From Labedaea rhizosphaerae (GTDB lineage Bacteria > Actinomycetota > Actinomycetes > Mycobacteriales > Pseudonocardiaceae): a DNA stretch of 64,000 nucleotides. The number at the start of each line of letters is the position of its first letter. Position 1 is the stretch's first letter. Below are positions 42,129 through 50,164 of the stretch, one piece after another. The stretch is from positions 706,599-770,598 of the forward strand of contig NZ_SNXZ01000004.1 in the NCBI RefSeq assembly GCF_004362825.1, written 5' to 3'. The translations under genes were made by a program, and so were the position numbers. The notes beneath the pieces are model-generated. The model searched no databases and was not told the DNA's origin. It saw only the letters and a list, made by a program, of their open reading frames with translations.

Positions 42129-42461
42129 GTGGACCCCACCGACACCGCGTTCTGCCCGCGTTACCACCGCGCCGTCGAGGTCATCGGGAGACGGTGGACC
42201 GGCGCGATCCTGCGGGCGATGCTCCTCGACGTCACCCGGTTCGCCGACCTGCGCGCGGTCGTTCCCGGGCTGAGCGACCGCATGCTGACCGAGCGCCTGA
42301 AAGAGCTCCAGGACGAGGGCATCGTCGAGCGGATCGTCCATGCCGAGACCCCCGTGCGGATCGAGTACCGGCTCACCGAGAAGGGGCGCGAGCTGCACGA
42401 CGCGGTCTACGCGTTGAGCCGCTGGGCCGATCGCTGGATCCCGCTCGAAGCAACCACATGA
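42129..42461 (+). CDS. HxlR-family winged-helix regulator
   Basis: A 110-residue protein: FCPRYHRAVEVIGRRWTGAILRAMLLDVTRFADLRAVVPGLSDRMLTERLKELQDEGIVERIV, then the wing YRLTEKGRELHDAV. The Cys near the N-terminus (residue 8) is a position used for redox or electrophile sensing in HxlR relatives such as HypR and YodB; that role is inferred. Located upstream of an MFS exporter, its likely target. Confidence 0.9.
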   Translation: MDPTDTAFCPRYHRAVEVIGRRWTGAILRAMLLDVTRFADLRAVVPGLSDRMLTERLKELQDEGIVERIVHAETPVRIEYRLTEKGRELHDAVYALSRWADRWIPLEATT

Positions 42462-42633
42462 CCTGACTGACACCTGCCGCGTGACAACCGCATAACCACG
42501 TCCTCCGACGGGCCGACGGCCCGCCGCGGGATACGCCTTTCCCTTTTGTTCGCCGGGCACGCCGCCCGATCGCGACGCGATCAGTGCTGCCCGGACTCGC
42601 CCAACACCCCTCATCGGAAGACGGAGGTCCATC

Positions 42634-43827
42634 GTGTCCCTGCCCGACGCACAACCCCGGGAAGCGCAGCGGACGACGCCGCGCATGTGGTTCAGCGTGC
42701 TCACCGTCTCGGTGGGCATCTTCTCGATGATCACCGCGGAACAGCTGCCCGTCGGGCTGATCCCGGCCATCGCCGACCAGCTCGGGGTCTCGGTCGGAAC
42801 GGCCGGCCTGACCGTGACGGTGCCCGGTGTCATCGCGGCGTTCGCCTCGGTCGGCTTGCCGCTGGCGGTCGGCCGGCTCGACCGGCGGGTGTTGCTGGCC
42901 GCGTTGCTGGTGGTCATGGCCGTGGCGAGCACGATCTCGGCGCTCGCCCCGAGTTTCGCCGTGCAGCTCGTGTCGCGGCTGCTCGTCGGCATCACCATCG
43001 GCGGCTTCTGGGCCATCGCGGGCAGCCTGGCGGTGCGGCTGGTGCCGGGACCGGCCGTGCCGCGGGCCCTGGTCCTGATCTTCGGTGGCGTCGGTGCCGC
43101 TGCCGTACTCGGCGTGCCGATCGGCACGATGATCGGTGCGGCGGTCGGCTGGCGCGGCGCGTTCTGGTCCCTGGCCGGGCTGAGCGTGGCGGTGCTGATC
43201 GCGGCGCTCGCGCTCCTCCCACCACTGCCGGCGACCGAGCCCGTGCACCTGGCGGCTCTGCGCGCACAACTGCGCAACCCGGTCCTCGTCGCGGGCATCG
43301 CCGCCACGGCGCTGCTGGTCGCCGGGCACTACGGCGCCTACACGTTCGTGAGTCCGGCGCTGCAAGACATCTCCGGAGTCCGCAGCACGATCATCGGTCC
43401 GCTGCTGCTGGGCTACGGCGTCCTGGGCATGGTCGGCAACGCCGTCGCCGGTTCCTGGGCGGCCCGAGGCGCCGGCCGCACGATGGCGGCCATCGTGCTC
43501 GTGCTCGGTGCGGCGCTGGCCTTGTTCCCACTGCTCGGGGCGTCGCCGTGGACGGGCGCCGCGCTGTTGCTCGTGTGGGGCCTCGCGTACGGCGCGGCGC
43601 CGGTGACCCTGCAGACCTGGGTGCTGGGCGCGGCGCCCCAGAGCGCCGAGGCGGCGACGGCGATCTACTGCTTCGTGTTCAACCTGGCCATCGCACTGGG
43701 GGCGCTGGCGAGCAGCGTGGTGGTCGACGACATGGGCGTGAATACCGTCCTCTGGGCCGCCGCGGTCCTCGTGTTGCTGGTCCTGCTCACCGTGCGCCGG
43801 GCGCCGGCGGCCACCCAGTCCCAATAG
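42634..43827 (+). CDS. MFS drug:H+ antiporter (DHA1, AraJ/PbuE-like)
   Basis: A 397-residue exporter with twelve helices. ITAEQLPVGLIPAIADQLGVSVGTAGLTVTVPGVIAAF and LAVGRLDRRVLLAALLVVMAV (motif A equivalent). GTG 42634 has GGAGG eight bases upstream. Probably controlled by HxlR, 172 bp upstream. Followed by an ECF41-type promoter and the NAD(P)H-binding gene. Confidence 0.88.
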   Translation: MSLPDAQPREAQRTTPRMWFSVLTVSVGIFSMITAEQLPVGLIPAIADQLGVSVGTAGLTVTVPGVIAAFASVGLPLAVGRLDRRVLLAALLVVMAVASTISALAPSFAVQLVSRLLVGITIGGFWAIAGSLAVRLVPGPAVPRALVLIFGGVGAAAVLGVPIGTMIGAAVGWRGAFWSLAGLSVAVLIAALALLPPLPATEPVHLAALRAQLRNPVLVAGIAATALLVAGHYGAYTFVSPALQDISGVRSTIIGPLLLGYGVLGMVGNAVAGSWAARGAGRTMAAIVLVLGAALALFPLLGASPWTGAALLLVWGLAYGAAPVTLQTWVLGAAPQSAEAATAIYCFVFNLAIALGALASSVVVDDMGVNTVLWAAAVLVLLVLLTVRRAPAATQSQ

Positions 43828-43846
43828 GACGGACAGGGATCCCGGG

Positions 43847-43873
43847 AGTCACAAACCGCCGGGCTGTCCGGTC
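43847..43873 (+). promoter_or_regulatory. Probable ECF41-dependent promoter
   Basis: AGTCACA, a 16-bp spacer and GGTC, the latter 43 bp before ATG 43917. The spacer is nearly identical to that of the promoter at 46968-46994 (ending GGGCTGTCC in both). The ECF41 consensus, from memory, is TGTCACA-N16-CGTC. Confidence 0.65.
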
Positions 43874-43916
43874 TTAGCGGGTGCACCAACGTCATCGAGA
43901 AAGGATGGTCGAGGAA

Positions 43917-44651
43917 ATGAAGATCGCCGTCATCGGCGGGACCGGGCTCATCGGCTCCCGAGTGGTCACGATCTTGACCAAGGACGGGCACGAAGCGGTC
44001 CCGCACTCGCCGTCCACCGGGCTGGACCTGCTCAGCGGGCAGGGCTTGGCCGAGGCGCTGACCGGCGCCGAGGTCGTGGTCAACCTGACGAACTCGCCGA
44101 CGTTCGACGAGGCCTCGCCCGCGTTCTTCCGCAAGACCATGGACAACCTGCTGTCGGCCGCCGACGCGGCCGGCGTCGGCCACGCGGTCATCCTGTCGAT
44201 CGTGGGCGCCGACCTGGTACCGGACTTGGTCTACTACCGGGCCAAGGTGCTGCAGGAGGACATCCTCAAGGCCGGGCCCGTGCCGTACTCGATCGTCCGC
44301 GCGACGCAGTTCTTCGAGTTCATGGCCCCGACGATGTCGTGGACCGCCGACGAGAGCGGCGTTCGCCTGCCCGCGACGCGCATCCAGCCGATCGCGGCGG
44401 ACGACGTGGCCCAGGCGGTGGCCGAGGTCAGCACCGGCGCCCCGCTGCGGGGCACCCGGAACATCGCCGGACCGGAGGTGTTCACGCTCGACGAGCTGGG
44501 CCGGATCACCCTCGCCGCCCAGGGTGACCAGCGCCCCGTCGTCACCGACAACGGTGCCGGCCTGTTCGCCGCGGTTTCCGGCGATGCCCTCATCGCCGGG
44601 GACGGGGCCGTGATCGCGAAGACCACCTACCGGGAGTGGCTGGCGGGTTGA
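43917..44651 (+). CDS. NAD(P)H-binding atypical SDR (NmrA-like)
   Basis: A 244-residue Rossmann protein: MKIAVIGGTGLIGSRVVTILTKDGHEAVPHSP (GxxGxxG), GAEVVVNLTNSPTF, and VRATQFFEFMAPT. It is a paralogue of the gene at 46153-46911 (shared ATRIQPIAADDVA / ARIQPMAAEDVA and THE QFFEF segment). It lacks the classical SDR YxxxK and is probably a sensor or reductase of the NmrA type. GAGGA precedes ATG 43917. Under the probable ECF41 promoter, so part of the same regulon as the sigma-factor operon. Confidence 0.85.
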   Translation: MKIAVIGGTGLIGSRVVTILTKDGHEAVPHSPSTGLDLLSGQGLAEALTGAEVVVNLTNSPTFDEASPAFFRKTMDNLLSAADAAGVGHAVILSIVGADLVPDLVYYRAKVLQEDILKAGPVPYSIVRATQFFEFMAPTMSWTADESGVRLPATRIQPIAADDVAQAVAEVSTGAPLRGTRNIAGPEVFTLDELGRITLAAQGDQRPVVTDNGAGLFAAVSGDALIAGDGAVIAKTTYREWLAG

Positions 44652-44659
44652 GGAGACCG

Positions 44660-44687
44660 GGCCCGCACGGCCGACGCCGTGCGGGCC
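44660..44687. terminator. Bidirectional terminator
   Basis: A perfect 11-bp stem (GGCCCGCACGG / CCGTGCGGGCC) with a 6-nt loop between the convergent stops at 44651 and 44691. Confidence 0.85.
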
Positions 44688-44690
44688 TGG

Positions 44691-45059
44691 TCACCTGCGG
44701 TGCCAGCCGCCCAGCTTGGCCGGGTTGAGCACGATCCAGAGCGCGGTGACCTTGGACCCGGCCGTCTCGGCACCGACGACCGCGACGGCGCGGGAGGCGC
44801 GGTGCAGGGCCAGCCCGGCGCGGCCGTTGACGGACTCGACGGTCAGCTCGACACCCGCTCGCCCGGCCGGCAACGCCATGACCAGCCGGACGACCTCATT
44901 CGCCCCGCGCACCGTCCCGTTCGGACCGGGCACCATGCCGCCGCCATCACACGTGGCGACGGCGTCGACGTCCAGGACGGCGGTGAGCGCGGTGACGTCT
45001 CTGCGCCGGCAAGCTTCCGCGAACCGGCGAACGACCTGCTCATGCCGATTCGCGCGCAC
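44691..45059 (-). CDS. Stand-alone SnoaL-like protein related to the ECF41 C-terminal domain
   Basis: A 122-residue NTF2/SnoaL-fold protein: EQVVRRFAEACRRRDVTALTAVLDVDAVATCDGGGMV and, at the end, VTALWIVLNPAKLGGW. The DGGG and NPxKL motifs are the ones that characterise the C-terminal extension of ECF41 sigma factors, which modulates their activity. GTG 45059, 42 bp after the sigma-factor stop. It is the third gene of the SDR/sigma operon and could be a sigma-domain duplicate acting in trans (inference). Confidence 0.75.
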   Translation of the reverse strand: MRANRHEQVVRRFAEACRRRDVTALTAVLDVDAVATCDGGGMVPGPNGTVRGANEVVRLVMALPAGRAGVELTVESVNGRAGLALHRASRAVAVVGAETAGSKVTALWIVLNPAKLGGWHRR

Positions 45060-45101
45060 GGTGCCCCCCGTTCTCTCGCGGTCCGTGACGCGGCGGCCGG
45101 C

Positions 45102-46022
45102 TCAGCCCGCGACGGACACCGCCTTGTTCTTGTCGGGGTTGACCAGCCACAGCACCTGGTCGATGCCTTCGGTGGTGGCGCTGACGGTGAGCAGGCCGTA
45201 CACGGCGCCGTTCTGGCTCAGCACGGCCGAAGTCCGGCCGTTGGTGCTGGTCCACCGCACCTCGATGTCGTCCCAGAACCAGGTGGCGATCGCCTGCAGG
45301 AACTTCACCACCCGCGCCACGCCCACGACCGGCGTGCGGGCGACGCGCGCCCGGCCATTGCCGTCGGACACGCTGGTCACGTCCGGCGTGAAGAGCCGCT
45401 CCAGTGCGGTCAGGTCGCCGGACCGGGCGGCGGCGATGAACGTGGTCAGCAGCTCCCGCTGCTCGGCCGCGGTCACCGGCGTGCGCCGCTCGCTCGCGAT
45501 GTGCTTGCGGGCCCGGCTGACCATTTGGCGGACCGCGGGTTCGGTCGACGACAGGATGTCGGCGATCTGGGCGTAGCTGTAGTCGAAGGCCTCCCGCAGC
45601 ACGTAGGCCGCGCGTTCGTTGGGGTTGAGCTTCTCCATCAGCACCAGGGCCGCGAACTCCAGAGCCTCGCCGCGCTCGGCTCCCAGGTACGGGTCCGCGC
45701 TGGTGTCGACAGGTTCGGGCAGCCACGGCCCGATGTAGGTCTCGCGCCGGTTGCGCGCCGACTGCAGGACGTTGATGGCCAGCCTGGTGATGGTGGTCGC
45801 CAGGAACGCCTCCGGGTTGGCCACGGTGGCACGGTCATAGGTCTGCCATCGCAGCCAGACCTCCTGCACCAGGTCCTCGGCCTCGGTGGCGCTGCTGAGC
45901 ATGCGGTAGGCGATCCCGAACAGCCGCAGCCGCAGCTGCGTGAAGACAGCCGTGGCCGCCGTGAGATCACCCGCGCTGCCGAGTTCGGCGCTCACCCCGG
46001 AATCCGCCACCGCACGCCCCAT
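45102..46022 (-). CDS. ECF41-type RNA polymerase sigma factor with SnoaL-like C-terminus
   Basis: A 306-residue protein. Sigma region 2 (FTQLRLRLFGIAYRMLSSATEAEDLVQEVWLRWQ) and region 4 (LNPNERAAYVLREAFDYSYAQIADILSSTEPAVRQMVSRARKHI), linker with WLPEP, and a C-terminal SnoaL-like domain with DGNG and NPDKNKAV. These are the ECF41/SigJ hallmarks (WLPEP, DGGG, NPDKL). Such factors lack an anti-sigma protein and are tuned by their own C-terminus. ATG 46022 is preferred; a GTG at 46112 would add 30 non-conserved residues. It follows the NAD(P)H-binding gene by 130 bp. Confidence 0.9.
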   Translation of the reverse strand: MGRAVADSGVSAELGSAGDLTAATAVFTQLRLRLFGIAYRMLSSATEAEDLVQEVWLRWQTYDRATVANPEAFLATTITRLAINVLQSARNRRETYIGPWLPEPVDTSADPYLGAERGEALEFAALVLMEKLNPNERAAYVLREAFDYSYAQIADILSSTEPAVRQMVSRARKHIASERRTPVTAAEQRELLTTFIAAARSGDLTALERLFTPDVTSVSDGNGRARVARTPVVGVARVVKFLQAIATWFWDDIEVRWTSTNGRTSAVLSQNGAVYGLLTVSATTEGIDQVLWLVNPDKNKAVSVAG

Positions 46023-46152
46023 CGTCGTCTCGCGAGTGCCGCCCGACCCCCGCCACTCTACGAGGCCGGGCTCCGCCGCGGCGCATTCGACGAGCTCGCC
46101 GACAGTGGACACCTGGCGCGCCCCCGCCGGTCCCGACGATCCGGTGTCGTGG

Positions 46153-46911
46153 TCACCGCGCCGGCGGCGGGTTCAGCGGGAGCCAGTCGGCGAACCGGGT
46201 GGCGGACAGTTGCGCGTCCGGTCCGGGCAGGAGCATGTCCTTGTCCAGCAGGGCACCGAAGTAGCGCGCTTCCGAGTCGGTGACGACCTCGCGGGGGTCG
46301 GCGCGGAAGGCCAGCCCGGTGCGGATCAGCTCGTCGAGACCGAACTGCTCGGGACCGGCCACCTCGACGGTGCCGTTCAGCGGTGCGCCGACGGCGACCC
46401 TGCCTACCGCGGCGGCCACGTCCTCGGCCGCCATCGGCTGGATGCGGGCGTCGGACAGGCGCACGGTGTTCCCTTCGGTCGCTTCCTGGGCGATGCTGCC
46501 CACGAACTCGAAGAACTGCGTGGCGTGCACGATCGAGTACGGCTGTCCGGAATCCTTGATGAGCTTCTCCTGCGCGATCTTCGCGCGGAAGTAGCCGCTT
46601 TCGGCGAGCCGTTCGGTGCCGACGACCGACAACGCCACGTGGTGTCCCACCCCGGTCTCCGCCTCCGCGGCGAGCAGGTTCCCGGTGGAGGTGCGGAAGA
46701 AGTCCAGGACGGCATCGTCGGCGAACGAGGGCGAGTTCGAGACGTCGACGACGACCTGGGCGCCGTCCAGCACCTCGGCCAGCCCTTCGCCGGTGAGCGT
46801 GTTCACGCCCGAGTCGGGTGACGCGGGAACCGCGTCGTGGCCGTGCGCGGCCAGTTTCCGGACGAGCTTGGAGCCGATCAGTCCGCTGCCGCCGATGACG
46901 ACGATCTTCAT
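46153..46911 (-). CDS. NAD(P)H-binding atypical SDR, ECF41 partner
   Basis: A 252-residue protein, MKIVVIGGSGLIGSKLVRKLAAHGHDAVPASPDSGVNTLTGEGL, paralogous to the gene at 43917. ECF41 factors are typically encoded beside a carboxymuconolactone decarboxylase, oxidoreductase or epimerase, and this fills that role. First gene of the operon with the sigma factor and SnoaL protein, transcribed from the ECF41-type promoter 57 bp upstream. Substrate unknown; NmrA-like proteins often sense redox state. Confidence 0.88.
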   Translation of the reverse strand: MKIVVIGGSGLIGSKLVRKLAAHGHDAVPASPDSGVNTLTGEGLAEVLDGAQVVVDVSNSPSFADDAVLDFFRTSTGNLLAAEAETGVGHHVALSVVGTERLAESGYFRAKIAQEKLIKDSGQPYSIVHATQFFEFVGSIAQEATEGNTVRLSDARIQPMAAEDVAAAVGRVAVGAPLNGTVEVAGPEQFGLDELIRTGLAFRADPREVVTDSEARYFGALLDKDMLLPGPDAQLSATRFADWLPLNPPPAR

Positions 46912-46967
46912 GAGGTTGCCTTCCGTCCCGCGTCCCGGTCGCTCCGGGAACGTCGCTCGTCAGCCAG

Positions 46968-46994
46968 GACCGGACAGCCCCGCCGTTTGTGACA
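46968..46994 (-). promoter_or_regulatory. ECF41-type promoter of the SDR/sigma/SnoaL operon
   Basis: On the minus strand: TGTCACA (46994-46988), 16-bp spacer, GGTC (46971-46968). The -35 matches the remembered ECF41 consensus exactly; the spacer almost repeats that of the promoter at 43847. It makes the operon autoregulated. Confidence 0.75.
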
Positions 46995-47013
46995 GGAAGT
47001 CCGGCGGTCCTTC

Positions 47014-47040
47014 TGTCACAAGCCGGGGTGGCGTCCTGTC
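47014..47040 (+). promoter_or_regulatory. ECF41-type promoter of the ferritin-like gene
   Basis: TGTCACA (47014-47020), 16-bp spacer, TGTC (47037-47040), 37 bp before ATG 47078. Back to back with the leftward ECF41-type promoter, 19 bp between the two -35 boxes. Confidence 0.7.
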
Positions 47041-47077
47041 CTGGCTGGTGACACCGATCCGACGAACCGAGGTACGA

Positions 47078-48124
47078 ATGGACACCAGTGGCGTTCACGC
47101 CATCGACACGATCGACGACCTCCGTCGCCACCTGCAGTGGGCCATCGAGCTCGAGCACGCGACGATTCCGCCTTACCTGTGCGCGCTGTACTCGTTGGAC
47201 GCGGAACGCAATCCCGAGGCCGCCCACGTCGTGGGTACGGTCCTCGCCGAGGAGATGATCCACCTGGCGCTGGCCGCGAACCTGCTCAACGCCGTCGGCG
47301 GCGCACCCAAGCTCGACACGCCGGAGCTGCTGCCGCCGTACCCGCACCCGCTGCCGCACGGCGACCGGTCCGTGCACGTCCACCTGGCCCCGTTCGGTCC
47401 CGAAGCGCTCGAGCTGTTCCTGCGCATCGAGCAGCCCGCGTCAGCGGACGACCCGCCGCAAGCCGAGGAATACCGGACGATCGGGCAGTTCTACGCCGCC
47501 ATTGAAGCCGGCTTGCAGACCCTGTGCGACAAGCTGGGCGAGGAGCAGGTGTTCAGCGGTGATCCGGCCCGGCAGATCGGCGAGTTCCACCTCCGGAGCG
47601 GGGGTGGCGAGGTGCTGCCGGTCCACGACCTGAAGTCCGCGTTCGCAGCGCTGGCGGAAATCGTCGAACAGGGCGAAGGGGCCGCACGCACCGCCGTCTG
47701 GGACGGCGACCGCGACGTCTTCCACCCCGAACGCGAAGAGGTGGCGCACTACTACCGCTTCCAGGAGCTCCAGCTCGGCCGCCGCTACCGAACCGGCGAC
47801 ACGCCACAGTCCGGCCCGACCGGCGAGGAGATCACCGTCGACCTCGACGGCGTGCTGCCGATGCGGCCCAACCCGCGGACCGCCGACCACCCGGAAGGCA
47901 GCCCGATCCGGGTCGCTCAGGAGGAGTTCAACCAGACCTACTGCCTGCTGCTCTACCAGCTGGAACAAGCCTTCAACGGCGGCCCGGGCCAGATGAAGGA
48001 CGCTGTCGGCACGATGTTCGGGCTGCGCAAGCAGGCGCTGGCCCTGATGCAGATGCCCACCGGCGACGGGACGACGACCGCGGGCCCGACCTTCGAGTAC
48101 GTGCCGCCCGAGCGGCGGAACTGA
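47078..48124 (+). CDS. Ferritin-like domain protein (VioB/iminophenyl-pyruvate dimer synthase type)
   Basis: A 348-residue protein. DLRRHLQWAIELEHATIPPYLCALYSLDAERNPEAAHVVGTVLAEEMIHLALAANLLNAVGG contains a diiron-type ExxH arrangement (Glu-His in IELEHATIPPY, Glu-x-x-His in AEEMIHLALAAN) found in the ferritin-like PF12902 family. VioB is the biosynthetic example, but many family members are isolated genes of unknown role. It has its own ECF41-type promoter, so it is a regulon target, perhaps in oxidative or solvent stress. Confidence 0.8.
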   Translation: MDTSGVHAIDTIDDLRRHLQWAIELEHATIPPYLCALYSLDAERNPEAAHVVGTVLAEEMIHLALAANLLNAVGGAPKLDTPELLPPYPHPLPHGDRSVHVHLAPFGPEALELFLRIEQPASADDPPQAEEYRTIGQFYAAIEAGLQTLCDKLGEEQVFSGDPARQIGEFHLRSGGGEVLPVHDLKSAFAALAEIVEQGEGAARTAVWDGDRDVFHPEREEVAHYYRFQELQLGRRYRTGDTPQSGPTGEEITVDLDGVLPMRPNPRTADHPEGSPIRVAQEEFNQTYCLLLYQLEQAFNGGPGQMKDAVGTMFGLRKQALALMQMPTGDGTTTAGPTFEYVPPERRN

Positions 48125-48132
48125 ACACGGAC

Positions 48133-48169
48133 GCCGTGCTCGCCGACACTCCCGGTCGGCGAGCGCGGC
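48133..48169. terminator. Bidirectional terminator
   Basis: A 15-bp stem (GCCGTGCTCGCCGAC against GTCGGCGAGCGCGGC, one G-T type mismatch) with a 7-nt loop lies between the convergent ferritin-like and tetR genes. Confidence 0.8.
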
Positions 48170-48177
48170 GCCGTGCG

Positions 48178-48813
48178 TCAGTCAGGCGTCGCCGGGTCGG
48201 TCGTGAGCAGGGCGTGGGCGAGCGAGTCGACGACGAACCGCTCCCAGCGCTGCGGGCTCCAGCCACGACTTCTCAGCAACAGGTACATGTCCAACCCCGA
48301 CAACGCACACAGGATGTCCACGGCCTCATCGACCGGCACGCGCAACGCGGACATCGCGTCCAACTGCGTGGCGAGAACGCGGAAGGCCGACGCGTTCTGC
48401 GCGTTGTTCTCGGCCCACTGCGCGGCCATGTCCGGGTCCACGGCCGCGGCGTCCCGCACGACGTTCATGATCGGGCCGACCCGGGTCAGGATTTCGCGAC
48501 CGAACTCCGTCCACAGCTCGATCGCGCGCCGGGGGTCCTGCTCGGCACGGGCCCGCTCGGCGTCGGGACGGGCGAGCACGGGAACCGGCTCGTCGTCGCC
48601 GACCGCGGCTACGTCCACCGCCTCTTTGAGCACGGTCCGCTTGTTGCCGAAGTGGAAGTACACGGTCTGCACCGCCACCTCGGCGCGGCGTGCGATCTCC
48701 TCGAGGGTCGTGGCCGCGTAGCCGTTGGCCACGAACAACTCCGTCGCGGCGCGCACGATGCGCAGGCGGGTCGCCCGCGTACGGGCAGCTCTGGGCTTGA
48801 CGTTCTCGGTCAT
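48178..48813 (-). CDS. TetR-family repressor
   Basis: A 211-residue protein. HTH ATRLRIVRAATELFVANGYAATTLEEIARRAEVAVQTVYFHFGNKRTVLKEAV. The ligand domain contains the Trp/Glu-rich WTEFGREILTRVGPIMNVVRDAA and RGWSPQRWERFVVDSLAHALL typical of actinobacterial AcrR-like regulators. ATG 48813 is chosen; ATGs at 48822 and 48840 lie within or beyond the operator. Divergent from the VOC/hydrolase pair. Confidence 0.88.
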   Translation of the reverse strand: MTENVKPRAARTRATRLRIVRAATELFVANGYAATTLEEIARRAEVAVQTVYFHFGNKRTVLKEAVDVAAVGDDEPVPVLARPDAERARAEQDPRRAIELWTEFGREILTRVGPIMNVVRDAAAVDPDMAAQWAENNAQNASAFRVLATQLDAMSALRVPVDEAVDILCALSGLDMYLLLRSRGWSPQRWERFVVDSLAHALLTTDPATPD

Positions 48814-48825
48814 CGGTTGCATTCT

Positions 48826-48837
48826 AACTCTAGAGTT
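48826..48837. promoter_or_regulatory. 12-bp palindrome, probable TetR operator
   Basis: AACTCTAGAGTT is a perfect palindrome in the 47-bp gap between the divergent tetR (48813) and VOC gene (48861). It is AT-richer than its surroundings and includes CTAGAG-type promoter-like bases. Likely binding site of the adjacent TetR. Confidence 0.65.
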
Positions 48838-48860
48838 CAACTACAACGAAATGAGGGCCG

Positions 48861-49241
48861 ATGGAGATCGGCGGCATCCACCACGCGAAGCTGCCCGTGA
48901 GCGATGTCGCGCGCAGCCGGGCCTGGTACCAGCGCGTGCTCGGCTTCGAGGTGGTGATCGAGTTCGTCGAGGAGGGCGAGGTCCGCGGCGTTGCCCTGCG
49001 CCACGCGGGCTGCGCTCCCCAGCTCGCGTTGCGCCACGACCCCGCTCGCGCCGAGGCGATGTCCGGTTTCGACGCCCTGGCTCTGCTGGTCCCGACCCGC
49101 GAGGGCGTCCAGGCATGGAAGACGGCCCTGGATGAGCTGGGCGAGCCGCACGGCGGCGTCGTGACCGGCCACAACGGCGGCTCCGTCCTGGTCGGTCTGC
49201 ACGACCCCGACGGCATCGAGATCAGGCTCTACTCCGAGTGA
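48861..49241 (+). CDS. VOC/glyoxalase-family protein
   Basis: A 126-residue vicinal-oxygen-chelate protein: GGIHHAKLPVSDVARSRAWYQRVLGFEVVIEF at the N-terminus and LVGLHDPDGIEIRLYSE at the C-terminus, with the His/Glu metal-ligand positions in HHAKLP and GIEIRL. Such proteins include glyoxalases, dioxygenases and resistance proteins. Translated 10 bp before the alpha/beta hydrolase, under TetR control. Confidence 0.85.
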   Translation: MEIGGIHHAKLPVSDVARSRAWYQRVLGFEVVIEFVEEGEVRGVALRHAGCAPQLALRHDPARAEAMSGFDALALLVPTREGVQAWKTALDELGEPHGGVVTGHNGGSVLVGLHDPDGIEIRLYSE

Positions 49242-49251
49242 AGGAAGCCCC

Positions 49252-50088
49252 ATGAACACCACGATGATCAATGGCGCCACCATCGGCTGGACGGACACCG
49301 GGGACGGCGACGTCACCCTGCTCCTGCACGCCGGTGTCTTCGAAGCCTGGTTCAAGCCGTTGGCGGACCGCCTCGACGGCCGGGTGATCCGGATGGCGCG
49401 CGCCGGCTACGCCGGTGGCGTCGTGCCGTCCGGCATCGTCGACATGGCCGGGCACGCGGCGCATGCCGCCGCCCTGCTCGAGCTGCTGGGGGCCGGCCCC
49501 GCCACCGTCGTCGGTCACTCGTCCAGCTCGGCGATCGCGCTGCAGCTCGCGCAGGACAGACCGGAGCTCGTGTCCCGGCTCGTGCTCTGCGAACCGCCGC
49601 TGATCGACGCGCTGGTCGATCCGGCCGACCTCGCCGAGGTGCGGGCCGCGATCGGGCCCGCGATCGGCAAAGCCATGCACGCCATGGGAAGCGGCGACCT
49701 CCCCGCCGCGTTCGACGCCTTCATGTCCGCCGTCTGCGGCCCCGGCTACCGCGCGGTGCTCATCGACGCACTCGGCCCGGACGGGCTCGCCCAAGCCGAG
49801 CGCGATGCCGGCTTCTTCTTCACCAACGAGATGCCGGCCGTCAACGGCTGGACGCCCGTCGACCTGGCGTCGATCACCGCACCGACCCTCTTCGTCCAAG
49901 GCGGCGCAAGTCCACAGGCGACCCACCGGATGATCGCGCGCCTCGCCGCCACCAGACCCGACGCCCACGTCGCAACCCTCGACGGCGCCAACCACCTGCT
50001 CCCGCTCACCCACGCCGCCGAGCTGAAAACCCTTCTCGGCTCGTGGGAAACCACCGCAGCACCAGATCGATCTTTGGCGAAGTCTTAG
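49252..50088 (+). CDS. Alpha/beta-fold hydrolase with a GHSSSS elbow
   Basis: A 278-residue protein. Lid and core order (VTLLLHAGVFEAWFKPLADRL; VIRMARAGYAGG; TVVGHSSSSAIALQLA; TLFVQGGASPQ; DGANHLLPLTHAAEL) match alpha/beta hydrolases with a final His. The nucleophile elbow reads G-H-S-S-S instead of GxSxG, so the last Gly is Ser. Ser-for-Gly occurs in some active members, but activity is not certain. Same operon as the VOC gene, typical of detoxification of an ester or lactone-like compound (inference). Confidence 0.82.
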   Translation: MNTTMINGATIGWTDTGDGDVTLLLHAGVFEAWFKPLADRLDGRVIRMARAGYAGGVVPSGIVDMAGHAAHAAALLELLGAGPATVVGHSSSSAIALQLAQDRPELVSRLVLCEPPLIDALVDPADLAEVRAAIGPAIGKAMHAMGSGDLPAAFDAFMSAVCGPGYRAVLIDALGPDGLAQAERDAGFFFTNEMPAVNGWTPVDLASITAPTLFVQGGASPQATHRMIARLAATRPDAHVATLDGANHLLPLTHAAELKTLLGSWETTAAPDRSLAKS

Positions 50089-50164
50089 CAGTTGCCGGAG
50101 AACCTGAGCATCAACCGCCACTCCGTGCGAGAGCACGGGCTCGCTGACAGCGCCGAGCAGTAAC

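Noticed and set aside
47078..48124. Violacein-type biosynthetic cluster because of VioB-like similarity
   Set aside because: No VioA, VioC, VioD or VioE relatives are nearby, and the gene has an ECF41-type promoter instead.
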